Shown here: positions 44,841 to 56,769 of the stretch, piece by piece
Numbering within the stretch: position 1 is the stretch's first letter
How the letters are laid out: each line of letters begins with the position of its first letter
Assembly: GCA_951213105.1 (NCBI GenBank)
Contig: OX578138.1
Location: forward strand, 96,501,114 to 96,565,113
Source of the DNA: Amaurobius ferox
Lineage: Eukaryota > Arthropoda > Arachnida > Araneae > Amaurobiidae
Reading direction: 5' to 3'
DNA: 64,000 nt
Program-made: the position numbers and the translations under genes
The notes under the pieces: generated by a model
Told to the model about the DNA's origin: nothing
What the model saw: only the letters and a program-made list of their open reading frames with translations
The model's database searches: none

Positions 44841-46114
44841 GGTAATAACTGAGCTAAACAGAGAAAAAAAATCTATAATTCAATTCCTAGAGGAAAACGA
44901 ACATACCTTGTGAAATATTACTGGTAACCTCCACAAATTAGCTCACTATGTTTATCATTTATTATAGTACTTGTAAATTTTGTTACAAATACTGCAATCA
45001 AATTAATTTTAAATTCAGATTTGTTTTAATCATTTCAAATATCATTGTATTTATTAATATAGTATTTATAGTATTGAAAGCCATGGTAATCTATGAGATT
45101 TGTATGTATATGTTGTATATATATATTTTGTACATACATATATATATTTTTATATATATAGTTGCTCCCAGTTGTAACAGTTCAGCACATAAGTGTTTAT
45201 AGATGTAAAATATTTTTTAAATACTATCTGTATCTAGTTTAGACAAACATATTGTATATAATTGTTTATTATTTTTATTTGGCATTAAGTTTTGAATTCT
45301 GATTTTGGTACATATTCCTCCACCGTAGGCTACAATTACTGTAAACCTTCGGGTCGGTGCCTATAAGTGTCTGCCTATAATCTGTTAATCTGCTTAACTT
45401 ATGTGCATCTATATTCTGATGCAAAGCAATTACAATATATATATATATAAGTTTAAATGATCATCAAATTTTGATTATTTCTACAACGAAGTCTAATTTT
45501 CATTTATGGAGAGTGTAAACACATCAAACTGTAAGTTGAGTTGCATAAGAATTGCTAAATTTCGTTAACGCAAAATTATTTAGCTCTGGAGTCTTCAATA
45601 TCGCTGATATGAATGAAACATTCATTGATTTTGCATAGAGAAGCAGACGATTTCATAGCAGACTTTTTCGATGAAGTTTTAAACATAGAGTTAAATTACT
45701 TTTACCTCCATAGTTTTAAGTTTTGAGGTAAAATAAATTATTGTAGTATTGTGGTGAATGAAAGGAATGGAATAAATGGGTATGAACGGAATATTTACAG
45801 CTTTTACATAGAGAGCAAGGCGATTTATATTTCAATGACATCATTTGAATAAAGTTCATTTTTTTCAATGAAGTTTTAAGTTTTCAAATATAATAAAGTA
45901 TTGTAGTATATATTCAAGTATAATACATTACTGTATAATAATTTTAAAAATATTACCACTGAATGTATCGCATTTTAGACATGTTTAAATAAAATTGCAT
46001 TGCAGTTGGAAAGTGTTTCATAATCAATGTTTTATGCATGATTAAACTTTCTTGTTCATATATCACTTTACTTCTACGCCCAACCGTTAATTTTATATTC
46101 GTTACAACCGTTAA

Positions 46115-46440
46115 TTTTTGTGCATGATTATGCGCATTTTTGTCCTATGCTGCAGTATTAAAAAATATAAAATTTTGAGTACATTTCGAAGTTTTCCCTC
46201 GAATTTCTAAGAATACCATCCAGTTCTAGAGTTTGTGTTAATAAAGCCGGATATAAAGTTTTGTGAAAATCTATTAATATTTGCAGATGCTACTGTATAG
46301 GAAGTCGACCACAGACATGAGATTGACAGAAGGGAATTCTTCCAAAAATAGTCAAAACGTTTTCAGCAGGTCTTAAAACATATATTGGCTTTAAAATCTT
46401 GAAATCTAAAATTTTTGTGAAAACAGTACTGTCTTAATAC
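46115..46440 (-). repeat. HP3 fragment
   Basis: In reverse it carries GCAGCATAGGACAAAAATGC, AAAATATTxxxxGATTTTC-like blocks and GTCAAAACG; these match 13851-14350 and 52822-53420. Both ends are eroded. Confidence 0.55.
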
Positions 46441-48118
46441 TGCTTATGAGGAAATTGGAAACATATATCAAACATTTAAAAGCAAACGTCGTTGTTACAT
46501 TATAGCACAATTTAAGTTCCCAATGTAACATTTTTTATTTTATATATATTTTTGGGATAAAAGAATTTAAAACACGCTTCTCTGATGCAAAATTCAAATT
46601 ACCGAGAAACATGAGGGTCTTAAAATATGCTTTATCAGCAAACTCCATTACGCATGCAAGAACCGTCTAAAAGTTTTCCCAAAAATTACTTTCAGAGATG
46701 TAGGCGCTTAGAGAGGACAAAATTTACATTAAACACGCATTTTTATTCTTAAGTATGCTCTAAAAAAATGCAGTATAGCAATTTGTGCAAAGTAAGTTCG
46801 TTACTACACATTATACTAGAATGCAGGTTAGAAATGCATTTAAAATACGAGAGTGCGAGGCTCCACTTGACTTTCTCATAAATGAAATATCACATATAAT
46901 TTTAGTATTTAATATGTTTAACGTATTCTTGACTCCAATTGCTCCGAAGTGGCCTAAAAGGCAGAATCTTTGCATACTCATAGTGCCGACTACAGTTTAG
47001 AACGCAATGTAGCTGAATATTTTATTTACTTTCATAGTTCGGGAAAATGAGGAATTTCGAAAGGGCTCAACATTTTTTTTCTGACACGTCCGGATGCGCC
47101 CCTGGTGACTAGAAGGCTAAAACGGCCAGTTTATTACTGGTGAGTTCTTTTCCTGTATGACGACAGCTACATCACGCGTTTGTCTTTGTGAAAAATAGGT
47201 GGAATAACAGCTTAAATTGTATTTTGAATAAAGTTAATTTTAAAAGCTTTATAAATATATAAAAATTAGAGAAAGTAACATTAGCGTAATAAAGCGATAA
47301 AATATAGCAGACAACTGTTTCAAAATATTATATTGAAATTGAAAACTCATGTTTAATATTTATAATATATGTTTAGAAGATAAAATTTTCTGTTTGATCG
47401 AACATTATTAGCTTGTAAATTTAAGCAAACACGCATTGCAAATACATCATATGTTACATAAAATTGATTTTGAAAACACCTAAACTCAAGCATAAACCTA
47501 TTTTTCTGCATTCTAAATTAAATGTAAGTACACAAAGCAGCACCTTTTAGGAGAACTTCTTTTGTAAATAATATAATAACATCGTTGTTTGACATGGAAA
47601 TTTATAATGGAAGGTACAGCACGTTCTTTGAAATACTTTGTCAGACTAAATTATGGTAAGAATATAGTTTAAAATTGTTTATGCTTTTCTTTGCGTACTT
47701 CATCTGTATTCAAATTTCAGTACAAGGAAATGATACAGTTGAAAGAGTGTTCTGAATATTGACTTCAGAAATTATTTTGTTCCTGGCTGTTATGTATGTC
47801 ATTGTAGCTCTTTTTAATAAATGATTCTGTAATACCAGATTGTTCGAGACAAAATTTGCGTAATATATATATATGCACTGTTCCAAAAATATGTGCACCC
47901 ATAGAAAATAGGGCTGCATTTGCGAAATTCGGCACCAAATGCCGTTTTAAAAATTATACAAATAATAAAACTGTCATCGCCAATGATCTTATAAGCTCAT
48001 AAAACGTGCATGAAAATAACACATCGTTTTAAATGATGCATTAAAAACGACTGGTGTTCTCACTTACGGACAATTGGAACTGAATTTTCTGATTTGTTAC
48101 TGCAAGTTGCATACAAAA
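46441..48118. other. Unassigned stretch
   Basis: No gene is recognised. The 5' end of the Tc1-like element probably lies near 47875 (CTGTTCCAAAAATATGTGCA), but I could not match it firmly to an inverted repeat beyond 49181. Confidence 0.4.
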
Positions 48119-49181
48119 ATGTCTTTGCGACGTACTCGACGGCGCTGCGAATAGTTGTAGGATTTAGAGAGAGGTTGCATTATAGACCTAAGAGAAGTTG
48201 GTTGGTCCAACAAACGTATCAGTCGCCATTTTTCTAGGAACGATATGGTAGTAGGTCGGTGTCTGCAACAGTGGATCGGATAAACCACATATAATCATCG
48301 CAGAAGTCAGGGAAGCCCCAGATAGACAACTGCTCGAGAGGATTATGCAGACAGGAGACAAGCCATGTTCACATCAATGGTGTCTCTAACATCCATTCAA
48401 AGGCATTTGTGGTCCTCCATGCTACCTGTATCAAGGAATACTTTTCAGAGGCGACTGGTAGACGATGGGATTGAATGTCGACGTTTATTAAAACGCCTAC
48501 CACTGACCTCTCAACATAGACAAAGCTGTCTGGATTGGCGTCAAGCTCGGTCAGCCAAGGATAATGTCCGATTGTAGGCATGTTTAGCAACGATCTCTCC
48601 GTTCTCTCAGTACTGATGGGGGAACCCCAGTATGTGCATAGAAGAGGACTGGCCAGAGTCCTGTTCTCTAGCAGAACACGGACATCACACGTAGTGTGAA
48701 AGTCTGGTGCGTCAACTCGTAGACTGACGGATCTCTTCTAGTTTACTTTAAACCTTCGGGTACGTTGGCCTGGGTTGGTCGAAAGAAAGAAAGATCTCTG
48801 AATATCCTAGATGTACTGCAAACCAATCTAATGGCTCGCCTGTACACCGATATTCTACAGTCTACGCTGTCAAGCTGGCCAGGTCCAATTTATCAAAACG
48901 ACAACTCTCGATGACATACTGTACGACTTTCTCAACAATGCCTTCGAGTATTTAATTCCCTTCCATGGCCATTCAGAACCCCAGACTTATTCCCATTAGA
49001 AAGCGCCTGGGACATGCTAGGACGGCAATTGCAGCCTTCTCAGAATACCACTTAATTATCTGACCAATTGCAAAGTTTGTGACAGAGTCTTCCGCAGAAG
49101 AACATAAGCAACTTATTTGAATGTATGCCGCATGAAATATCGGCTTGTATAGCTATCAGAGGAGGATCTACCGCTAACTAA
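48119..49181 (+). pseudogene. Tc1-like transposase pseudogene
   Basis: Reading across frameshifts, the sequence follows a Tc1-family transposase from start to stop. The N-terminal DNA-binding part reads MSLRRTRRR, then LERGCIIDLREVGWSNKRIS and RHFSRND. The middle (48363-48577) has NTFQRRLVDDGIE and RLPLTSQHRQSCLDWRQA. The catalytic region reads FSLSTDGG (48600s), IYQNDNSR (about 48890, the second aspartate), and LPWPFRTPDLFPLESAWDML (about 48960-49020), where the usual SPDLNPIE is degraded. The end is MPHEISACIAIRGGSTAN and a stop at 49179. Stops and frameshifts are frequent and about 100 bp of foreign sequence interrupts it, so no active enzyme is made. Confidence 0.85.
48690..48800 (+). repeat. 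Foreign insertion in the Tc1 pseudogene, SINE-tail-like
   Basis: Between the DGG region and the DNA that encodes the second catalytic aspartate lies about 110 bp that does not fit a transposase. It contains CTTTAAACCTTCGGGTACGT, TGGCCTGGGTTGGTCG and a (GAAA)n tail, resembling a SINE 3' end. The boundaries are approximate. Confidence 0.4.
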
Positions 49182-49429
49182 AATGTCATCTTTTTGTTGC
49201 CATTATTTCTTAATAAAACGTTATTACTTCAAAATACTAATAATTTGCACATCTTGTTAAACAATACATATACATACCGAGTTCTGAGGCTGTAACGATT
49301 TATTATGAGTTCATATATTTTCATTAACATAGTATATATGTATATATGAAGAAAACTGAAGAATGAATCTGTGAGACTAGAAATAGATCTCACATTTGAT
49401 GAGACACTTTTATGTATGAATTTATTGTG
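49182..49429. other. Short unassigned stretch
   Basis: This probably contains the 3' non-coding end of the Tc1-like element (AATAATTTGCACATCTTG near 49239). Nothing else is recognised. Confidence 0.4.
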
Positions 49430-50640
49430 GCCAAAACGGCGAACAAAGCGTGTAGTCTGGCTTGCACCGAAGTTTATCACTCCGTGAACCTAAAGGTCAG
49501 AAGACCATAAATTTAGGGGGCCATGACAGAACGGCTGAGCTGGGCCTTACGAGATGGGGAATGGTGCAATTGGGTAAAGGAGTAACCAATAAGCGCCAAA
49601 TGGAAGAAAAGGAGGAGTTACCCCTCCCCCCCCCACACACACACACACACACACCGAGAGAACCACAGCCTGTGACCCGCGAGTCAAGCAAACCATAATC
49701 AAGATGTTGACGTAAGAGCAGCCTAAAAAGACAATATTTGAGATTTTTACTTAAGAGCATACAAATAGAAACGATGGGATTTTGACTTGAGAGACATGTA
49801 TTGAATTTTGACTTAAGAGCATACCAGCAGACAACGATTGAGATTTGACTAAAAGAGCAGGACTAGAGAAGGATGAAAAAACTAACATGCCTTGAGAGAG
49901 TGAGATACCAATATCTTCTAATACGGCTTAAGATAACTTGGAGACGATGACTGGATTTGATGAATTCAAACTTGTAGAGTGTGCCGTAGAGGTTCCAAAG
50001 AGATGGAGATATATTAATGTGTGAGTTCAATCAGAGTACGAGGAGGAGCCACACAAAGAATTATGGCCGGTACTTATAACTGATGCAAGCATTTGAGATA
50101 TGATCAAAGCCCAAGACGAATTGGAAGGTATGTGCTCATTAGCAATCACAGGTCATAGACACGATATTAATTTTAATAATTCTGGTCGCATATGTCCCCT
50201 CCGCTGAAATAATATAATTAAATAGTGTAATTGAATTTAATTAAGATTTATGTTGTTAATAAATGTTTTATTGTTTAAGTTTAAATGGTGTGATCAATTT
50301 AGCATTTTATTAATTAATTATTCCTTTACAGGACTCACACGAAAGGTAAAATAATTGGAGGGTTTATAGCGGCACAACTGGAAATGTACAATTAAATAAT
50401 ATAACCACTATATGAGAATTTACGGCCATGTCACATATCTTTAAAGGACATAATTTCTACTTTTCTTTTGTGTCCCACAGAAGCTTAGAAACTATATATT
50501 ACAAAAGGAAGAAGTTAAAAGAACAACTTCTGCAGAAATAACTGTCACTACGTCAGGACTCAAGGATAATATACAGTAAGCTTCTCGATTCTGTAATTTA
50601 CAGCTATGACACGGTAGCAAATATTATAATTGCAAATCAA
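49430..50640 (+). repeat. Interspersed repeat RF5, copy 2
   Basis: It matches the reverse complement of 4870-5640 up to about 50400: AACGGCGAACAAAG, TAGTCTGGCTTGCACCGAAG, ACCAATAAGCGCCAAATGG and AAATAATTGGAGGGTTTAT. It contains (AC)n at 49632-49653 and a tandem ATTTTGACTTxAGAG motif at 49745-49860. The class is unknown and no complete frame is present. Confidence 0.5.
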
Positions 50641-50796
50641 CTAATATAAAACATAGTTAAAATAAAAAAGTATTTGCAGAAAATATAAACGAAAGAAATA
50701 CACGAAAATATTTTCATACCAAACCATATGTTTCTCCCCCAAAGCGTAAATACTAGAGAGACGTGAAGAAACCCTCAAGTTGAAGCAAATAATTAC

Positions 50797-52087
50797 AAGA
50801 AAGATCAATGACGCATAAAGCGTTGATTTTGAAATACTTTTAAACTTCAATGCAATTTTATTTAAACATCTCTAAAATGCGATGCATTCCTCGGTAATAT
50901 TTTAAAAATTATCACAATATTACACTAATTTATTATATTTGAAAACTTAAAACTTCATAGGAAAAAACGAACGTCATTCAAATGACGGCATTGAAATATA
51001 ATTTGCCTGGTTTAAACATCCCTAAAATGTGATACATTCCTCGGTAATATTTTTGAAATTATCATAATACTACAATAATTTTTTATATTTGAAAACTTCA
51101 TCGAAAACAAATGACATTTTTTCAAAAGACGTCATCGAAATATAACACGTCTGGCTCTCTTCATAAAAAGAGAATTTCATTCATAAACATTTTTACATTC
51201 ATTTCATTCATCACAATACTAAAAAAATTTATTTTATTTAAGAACTTGAGACCATAGAGGTTCAAGTAACTAAACTCTATGCTTAAAACTTCATCGAAAG
51301 AATCGTTCTTCTCTCTATAAAATTAATGAATATTTCATTCATATCAGCTATATTGCATACTCCATGAGCTAAATAATTTTGCGTTAAAGAAATGCAGCAA
51401 TTCTTATACAGCGCATTCTACATATTTTTTGCTTACGTTTTCCATGAGTGAAAAGTAGGCTTCGTTGCAGAAATAATCAAATTTGGATGATCATTTAAAC
51501 TCAACTATATTGTAATTGCGTGGTTTCAATATGTAGAATTTAAGTAAAAATAAAGCGGTTTTAGGACGGATACAGCACTAAATATGAAATAAAAGAAAAT
51601 CTCGATTTTGAGACAAGGTGGATGCCATATTTTATTTTGAAGTGGGTCACGTGATCTCTTCATATAATGGTCACGTGATCGCTTCATATAAAAGTGTAAT
51701 TACTATTTTAATTTTTATTTTAAAAACTACTGAATATATATTTTGCTGATTTTTTTTTTATATATTTTATGGGATAATTTGAAGATTTCATAAAACTTTT
51801 GAAGCAATTTGTGAATTTTAAATCTCCCTAAAAAATGTTTGAAAAATTAGGTTCCATAGGGTTCAAGGTATTTCATTTTTTCAACCCGGGTTCAATCCAA
51901 AACTAATTGGGTGATACTATTCATTTATATTCCCATAGCTCCCACAGGCCGTCTGAACAACGTACTAAAATTTCATTTTGATAAAGTCATTTTTACGGCA
52001 GTTAACGTGCTAACAGGCAGATAGACAGACAGACAGAATGAACAAAGACATAACCACTTTTCAAGTTTATTGTAAGGTGTTAAAAAA
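50797..52087 (-). mobile_element. HP2 element, full length
   Basis: It runs from AAGAAAGATCAATGACGCAT at the left to the AGACAGACAGACAG tract (52022-52036) and hairpin AACCACTTTTCAAG...AAGGTGTT at the right. It has internal duplicated units (CATCxCTAAAATGxGATxCAT) at 50868 and 51024, and CACGTGATC twice (51649 and 51671). Confidence 0.8.
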
Positions 52088-52821
52088 TACGGTGAAAATG
52101 ACTGAGACTATTTGTATCATTTGTAATAGTAATGATTCGACTGCATTCAAGATAAGAATATAAATTTGCACTGCCTTAATACGTAGTAAAATTCAAAGTT
52201 ACAGAACATGTCTATAATTTTTAAAATAATCTGTAAAGATCAAATAAACACAACAACGATATAGACTTTATTAAAATATAAATTAATCTAGGCAGTGAAT
52301 TACTACGAACTACTACCACTGGAGTATCGCATAATTTATAATACATATCCGTTAAAGCGAAAATATTATCCTATTTATAGTTAATTAAATTATGTATGTT
52401 TTATTAAGCAATTAAATAAACTTATATACAACTAAGTTTATTGAAACTAATTATCAGAGTTAAGTCAAATTAAAAGCTAAAATATATCAAACGCTAAATA
52501 ATTTAATCAAGTTAACGTTTTGAGCATTTGATTTTGCACCAGCTTGAGTTTTGCACCAGCTTTAGTGTATTAGGCTGAAAGACAAAGTTAAAATAAATTG
52601 AAGATTTTTCTGTTGGTAGGCATATAATTTCATCTAAACATCTCAACAAATCTCTAAAGATTTACAACTAGTAAATGGGATATTGATATCAAGATAATGC
52701 AAGTATATATTATCTGAATGACTAGAAGCTATTCCCCCCTAAGGTATTCCAATTTTTGGAATAAAATAATGTAACATTAAACTATAAAGCTATAATTCAC
52801 AAATAAATTTAATATATTTTC
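52088..52821. other. Unassigned AT-rich stretch
   Basis: Nothing is recognised. GAGTTTTGCACCAGCTT is repeated in part at 52545-52562. Confidence 0.4.
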
Positions 52822-53420
52822 ACTTTCTCATACTATATAATATGGAACAGAGAAAGTTTAGCTTTCACGAAAATTTTCGAATTTGATATTTTCATGACGA
52901 AATATGATTTTGGACCTTCTGAACACGTTTTGACTGCTGTGCTGTCAGTCCGTATGTCTTCGGTCGATTTCTTGAGTGCACTATAGCGGTCAGAAATATT
53001 AATGGGTTTTTGTGAAACTCTATATCCAGCTTTATTATAAGAAAATCAAGAACTAGAAATAATTTTTGTCAAATTCGAGCAAAAATTTCAAACTTTTATA
53101 TTTCTTTAAGGTGGCAGCATAGGACAAAATTTGACATATTAATGCATAAAAGGGATACTTATAAGGTGTTACTTTTATTATACATGCATTAAGGGGTTGG
53201 CTCAATGTTCACGGAACTTAATAGTTCCAATCATTGTTGTGAAAAATAACAATACAATTTTTGTGTTCATGACGTCATTAGCCCTCCTTGGTGGGGGACA
53301 AGTTAACAAACATTCCATGAGGGTACCTTATCAAGTATAATATCAATCTAAAGTTATTAGCAAACCCATTAAAGTGAAGTTTAATCCTCTATAATGGGTA
53401 TCAATTGGACTAACAATATC
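52822..53420 (+). mobile_element. HP3 element, best copy
   Basis: The left hairpin is ACTTTCTC (52822-52829) pairing with GAGAAAGT (52850-52857). The body has CACGTTTTGACTGC, GGTCGATTTCTTGAG, GGCAGCATAGGACAAAATTT, GTCATTAGCCCTCC and GGGTACCTTATCAAG, in the same order as 13851-14350. The right end near 53390-53405 has CCTCTATAATGGGTAT. HP1 follows directly. Confidence 0.65.
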
Positions 53421-53426
53421 GATTTT

Positions 53427-53553
53427 TACTTTCCTTTTATACAATAATTTATAAGGAAAGTATTGTGACGGGGATCGAAAATTCGAATTCGAGTTTTTGA
53501 CGGGAGAGTACGTTTCAAGCATCCCTGATCACGAATCGAAAATTTTTGAAGTG

Positions 53554-53587
<34 letters not shown>

Positions 53588-54443
53588 TCGAGTCTGTGCA
53601 TGTGTGTGTGTGTGTATGTGTGTGTGTGTCCTCGAGTCTGTGCGTGTGTGTGTGTGTATGTGTGTGTGCCCTCGAGCCTGTGCAGGAGATAACTGACGAA
53701 CGAATGGACCGATTTGAACGAAATTTGGTACAAAAATTACAATATATAAACACTGGTCGCTTGTTGTTTTTATACGCAATCGCATGTTCAGAACCCCCCC
53801 CCCTAAATATTCGAGTGGAATTTTGAAAAAATCGTCAAAAATCAAAACCGGTAATAAAGTTACGCAAATGGACATTTATTATGTAATTTTTCATTAGAAA
53901 ACAATTGGCATAAATTTTAGAACGCTAACATGAACCGTTCTCGAGATATTGCACATTTTTAAAAAAAATATCAAAAAATCATTTAAAATAAAAAAAAATA
54001 TTTCCTGTTGAGAAACATGTTCACTTTTTATGTGTAATACCATGCAATAAATTTGGTGACACCATTCTCGTGAATTTATCTCGTTCCACTCATGAAAAAA
54101 GATACTTTGAGTTATACTTTTGTATTTGAAAGCCAATAGTCATTTATCTGCTGTAAGAATAGCTTATTTCTCCGTCCATAACGCTTGGGGAGATTTTGGC
54201 GACGAATATGGTAGAATGTCGCCAACTTGGCAACTCTGTAAATGTTACTAAATTCACAACAAACTCGTCAAGTGGATAAAAATGACTCTAAATCATTGAA
54301 AATGACGACTCATTGACAAAAATTCAATATCTTGGAAATAATATAAATATCTACTTTAAAAATAATCTATTTTTGTTTTATTGTAAAAGTAGTAAATTCA
54401 CTGCATTATATAAGGAAAGTCATGTGCTGCCCACATCAGATTT
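53427..54443 (+). mobile_element. HP1 element, complete
   Basis: Hairpin ACTTTCCTTTTATACAATAA then TTTATAAGGAAAGT. The TG tract is expanded and broken by a repeated CCTCGAGTCTGTGC motif (53585, 53630, and a variant at 53669). The right end is ATAAGGAAAGTCATGTGCTG then CCCACATCAGATTTT. Frames over the TG tract (for example 53497-53826 and 53875-53426) are repeat artefacts. Confidence 0.85.
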
Positions 54444-55020
54444 TGTGAACATGTACTTGTAAAATTTGAAAAAAAAAACTCACAAACTGCTTAAAAATGG
54501 ATCCTGATATGAAAATGTCGAATACAGCCACACTCCAATTAATTAAAATAAGTTAAGAAACACATTTTCAAAAATATTGATTATACTCTTTAAAGATATT
54601 AATAATTACATGATACAAATCATTGTTATCGATCAAAGATCCTTAGAATAAAAAGTATGAACTCCGAAAATTAAAGTAGCTTAATTTTATCCAGTACCTC
54701 TCGACTATCCTTCAGAAACACTGAAGGAGCATTGAACGTTTCTAAAATCGTAATATTGCTAAGAATTTTAACAACTGTTTGCCAGTCAAATGCAAATATG
54801 AATTACAATCCTTAGCAATATTGAGAAAAGCAGAAGGAATCTTGTGAAATTTGGAAATAAAAACAATTAAGAACATAAAGAATAATTATTATATAGTAAT
54901 ATATTTCTTTATAAATAAATATAAAGAAAATTTAAATTGTAATTTTCAAGTTTTAATTTCTTGCAAAAAACAGCTATTAATAGCAGTAACTTTAGAAACT
55001 TGATTGGTAGCAATGATCTA
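54444..55020. other. Unassigned stretch
   Basis: 54444-54540 (CTTAAAAATGGATCCTGATA, CACTCCAATT) resembles the host sequence at 39165-39225 of the duplicated unit. The rest is unassigned. Confidence 0.4.
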
Positions 55021-56620
55021 TCTATATATACTAATTGCCAAGCGTCCGTCTGTCTGTCCGTCTGTCTGTCACGCATTTTTTAGGCACTTCCCGAATAGAT
55101 AGAAACTTGCAGTTTGGTACACAGCTCGGTCGTTCGATAGAACTCCCTGGAAAAATCGAATTTTTCGAAAACATTCTATAGAGGGGGTGCCCCACACCAA
55201 AACGTTCGAAAAGTGAAATGATGGGAAAGCATGCTTTGCGATGAGATAGAGTCTTGAAATTTGGTGTATGGGTAAACCGTTTGAAAAGGAAAAAGTGCAC
55301 AATTTCAGATTTCGAATATTTTCCACTTAAGGGGATGCCGCATACCAAAATGTTCGATTTACCGAATAAATAAGAAACGACTACTTTAAAATGTGATAGA
55401 GGCTTGAAATTTGGTATATGGGCTAATCATTTGAAGAAAACACCCAAAACGAATATAGTTTTCTAAAATGTTCGTTTAGTGGGAGCTCCACACCAAAACG
55501 TTCGAAAAGTGAAATGATAGAAAATTATGCTTTGCGATAAGATAGAGACTTCAAATTTGGTGTATGGATAAACCGTTTGAAAGGAAGAAAGTATACAATT
55601 TCAGATTTCGAATATTTTCCACTTAAGGGGGTGCCGCACACCGAATTGATCGATTTACCGAATAAATGAGAAACGACTACATTAAAATTTGATACAGGCT
55701 TGATATTTGGTATATGGGCGGATAATGTGATAGTAAACCCAATCAAAATGGAGTTTTTCAAAAATGCATATTTAAGGGGGTGGGTGCTGCACACAAAAAT
55801 ATTCGAAAGGTGAAATGATAGAAAAAGTATGCTTTGCAATGAGATAAAGACTTCAAATTTTGTGTAGGAGTAAATAGTTGGAAAGGTAGAAAGTGTGCAG
55901 TTTCAGTTTTCCAACATTTGCTATTGTAGGGGGTGCCGCTCACTAAAATATTCGATTAGCCGAACAAATTGAAAACGCCTCCTTTACAATATGATAGAGG
56001 GTTGAAGTTTAGTATATGGGCTCATCATTTGAAAAGCAAACCCAAGATGAATACCGTTTTCAAAAATGTCCATTTGAGGGGGTGCTACACAGAAAAACGT
56101 TCGAAAGATGAAGTGATAGAAAAAACATGCTTCGCGACAGGATAAAAACTTCAAATTTGGTATACAGGTAGATAGTTTGAAAGGAAGAAAGTGTGTAATT
56201 TCTGATTTCTAATATTTGCTGCATTAGGGGGTGCAGCACACCAATATGTTCGATTTTCTAAATAAATGAGACACGCTTCCTTTTAAATGTGATAGAGGTT
56301 TGATATTTGGTATATGGGCCAATTATCTGATAAGAAACCCAAGCCGAACAGAGTTTTTCAAAAATGTTCATTTATGGGTGTGCTCCACAGAAAAACGTTC
56401 GAAAGGGGAGATGACAAATTATTATATTTCGGGATAAGATAGAGACTTTAATTAGGTGTACTCGCAAAGGAAAAGGTGAAGGAAAAGGAAAAGGGTTCGC
56501 AAAAGAAAAGGTGTGCAATTTAAGTTTTCCAATATTTTCTTCTTTAGGGGATTCTGCACACTAAAATATTCGATTTGCCGAATAAATGTAAAACGCGAAT
56601 TATTAAAAAATTACAATAAT
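55021..56620 (+). mobile_element. Helitron-like element with about 300-bp tandem units
   Basis: It starts TCTATATATACTAATTGCCA after an A, followed by CGTCCGTCTGTCTGTCCGTC, the same kind of 5' end as the Helitron at 464. Units begin with a G-run then (A/T)CCACACCAAAACGTTCGAAA at about 55185, 55485, 55780, 56079 and 56377, a period of 295-301 bp. Each unit also holds a second half with GCACACCxxxxTGTTCGATTT. A CTRR end with a hairpin was not found, so the right boundary is uncertain. Minus frames at 55348-55031 and 55839-55525 only reflect the repeats. Confidence 0.6.
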
Positions 56621-56769
56621 CAGGGGTTGCTTATTGCGAGATCGTTGATTTTCAACGGGTATTCTGATAGTTATAATACTAATAGGGTTATTCATTTTGA
56701 GTATTTCAATATAAAATATTCGACAAATAATAGAAAATTCTTAGCCAGTCTAACAACATAGATGATTAA

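Larger units (their letters stand above)
43949..45385 (+). mobile_element. Non-LTR retrotransposon (LINE) 3' remnant
   Basis: This insertion in HP2 carries RNase H and zinc-knuckle remnants (44150-44840) and about 500 bp of AT-rich 3' sequence with microsatellite-like ATATAT near 45115-45160. Near the 3' end it has ACTGTAAACCTTCGGGTCGG; a similar TAAACCTTCGGGT occurs at 48751 inside the Tc1 relic. Confidence 0.65.
43312..46065 (+). mobile_element. HP2 element interrupted by a LINE remnant
   Basis: The left part is 43316-43948: hairpin AACACTTTACAACATAGTTG, CTGTCTGTCTGTC, AGAGATCACGTGACCCACTT. The right part is about 45386-46065: TGCTTAACTTATGTGCATCT through CATGATTAAACTTTCTTG. TGCTTAA occurs at both edges of the interruption and is probably the LINE target duplication. 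Confidence 0.7.

Noticed and set aside
53426..53875. 149-codon and overlapping frames rich in TH or CV
   Set aside because: They read (TG)n/(AC)n tracts of HP1 elements; the same applies to frames near 21032-21301, 21902-22201 and 35834-36124.
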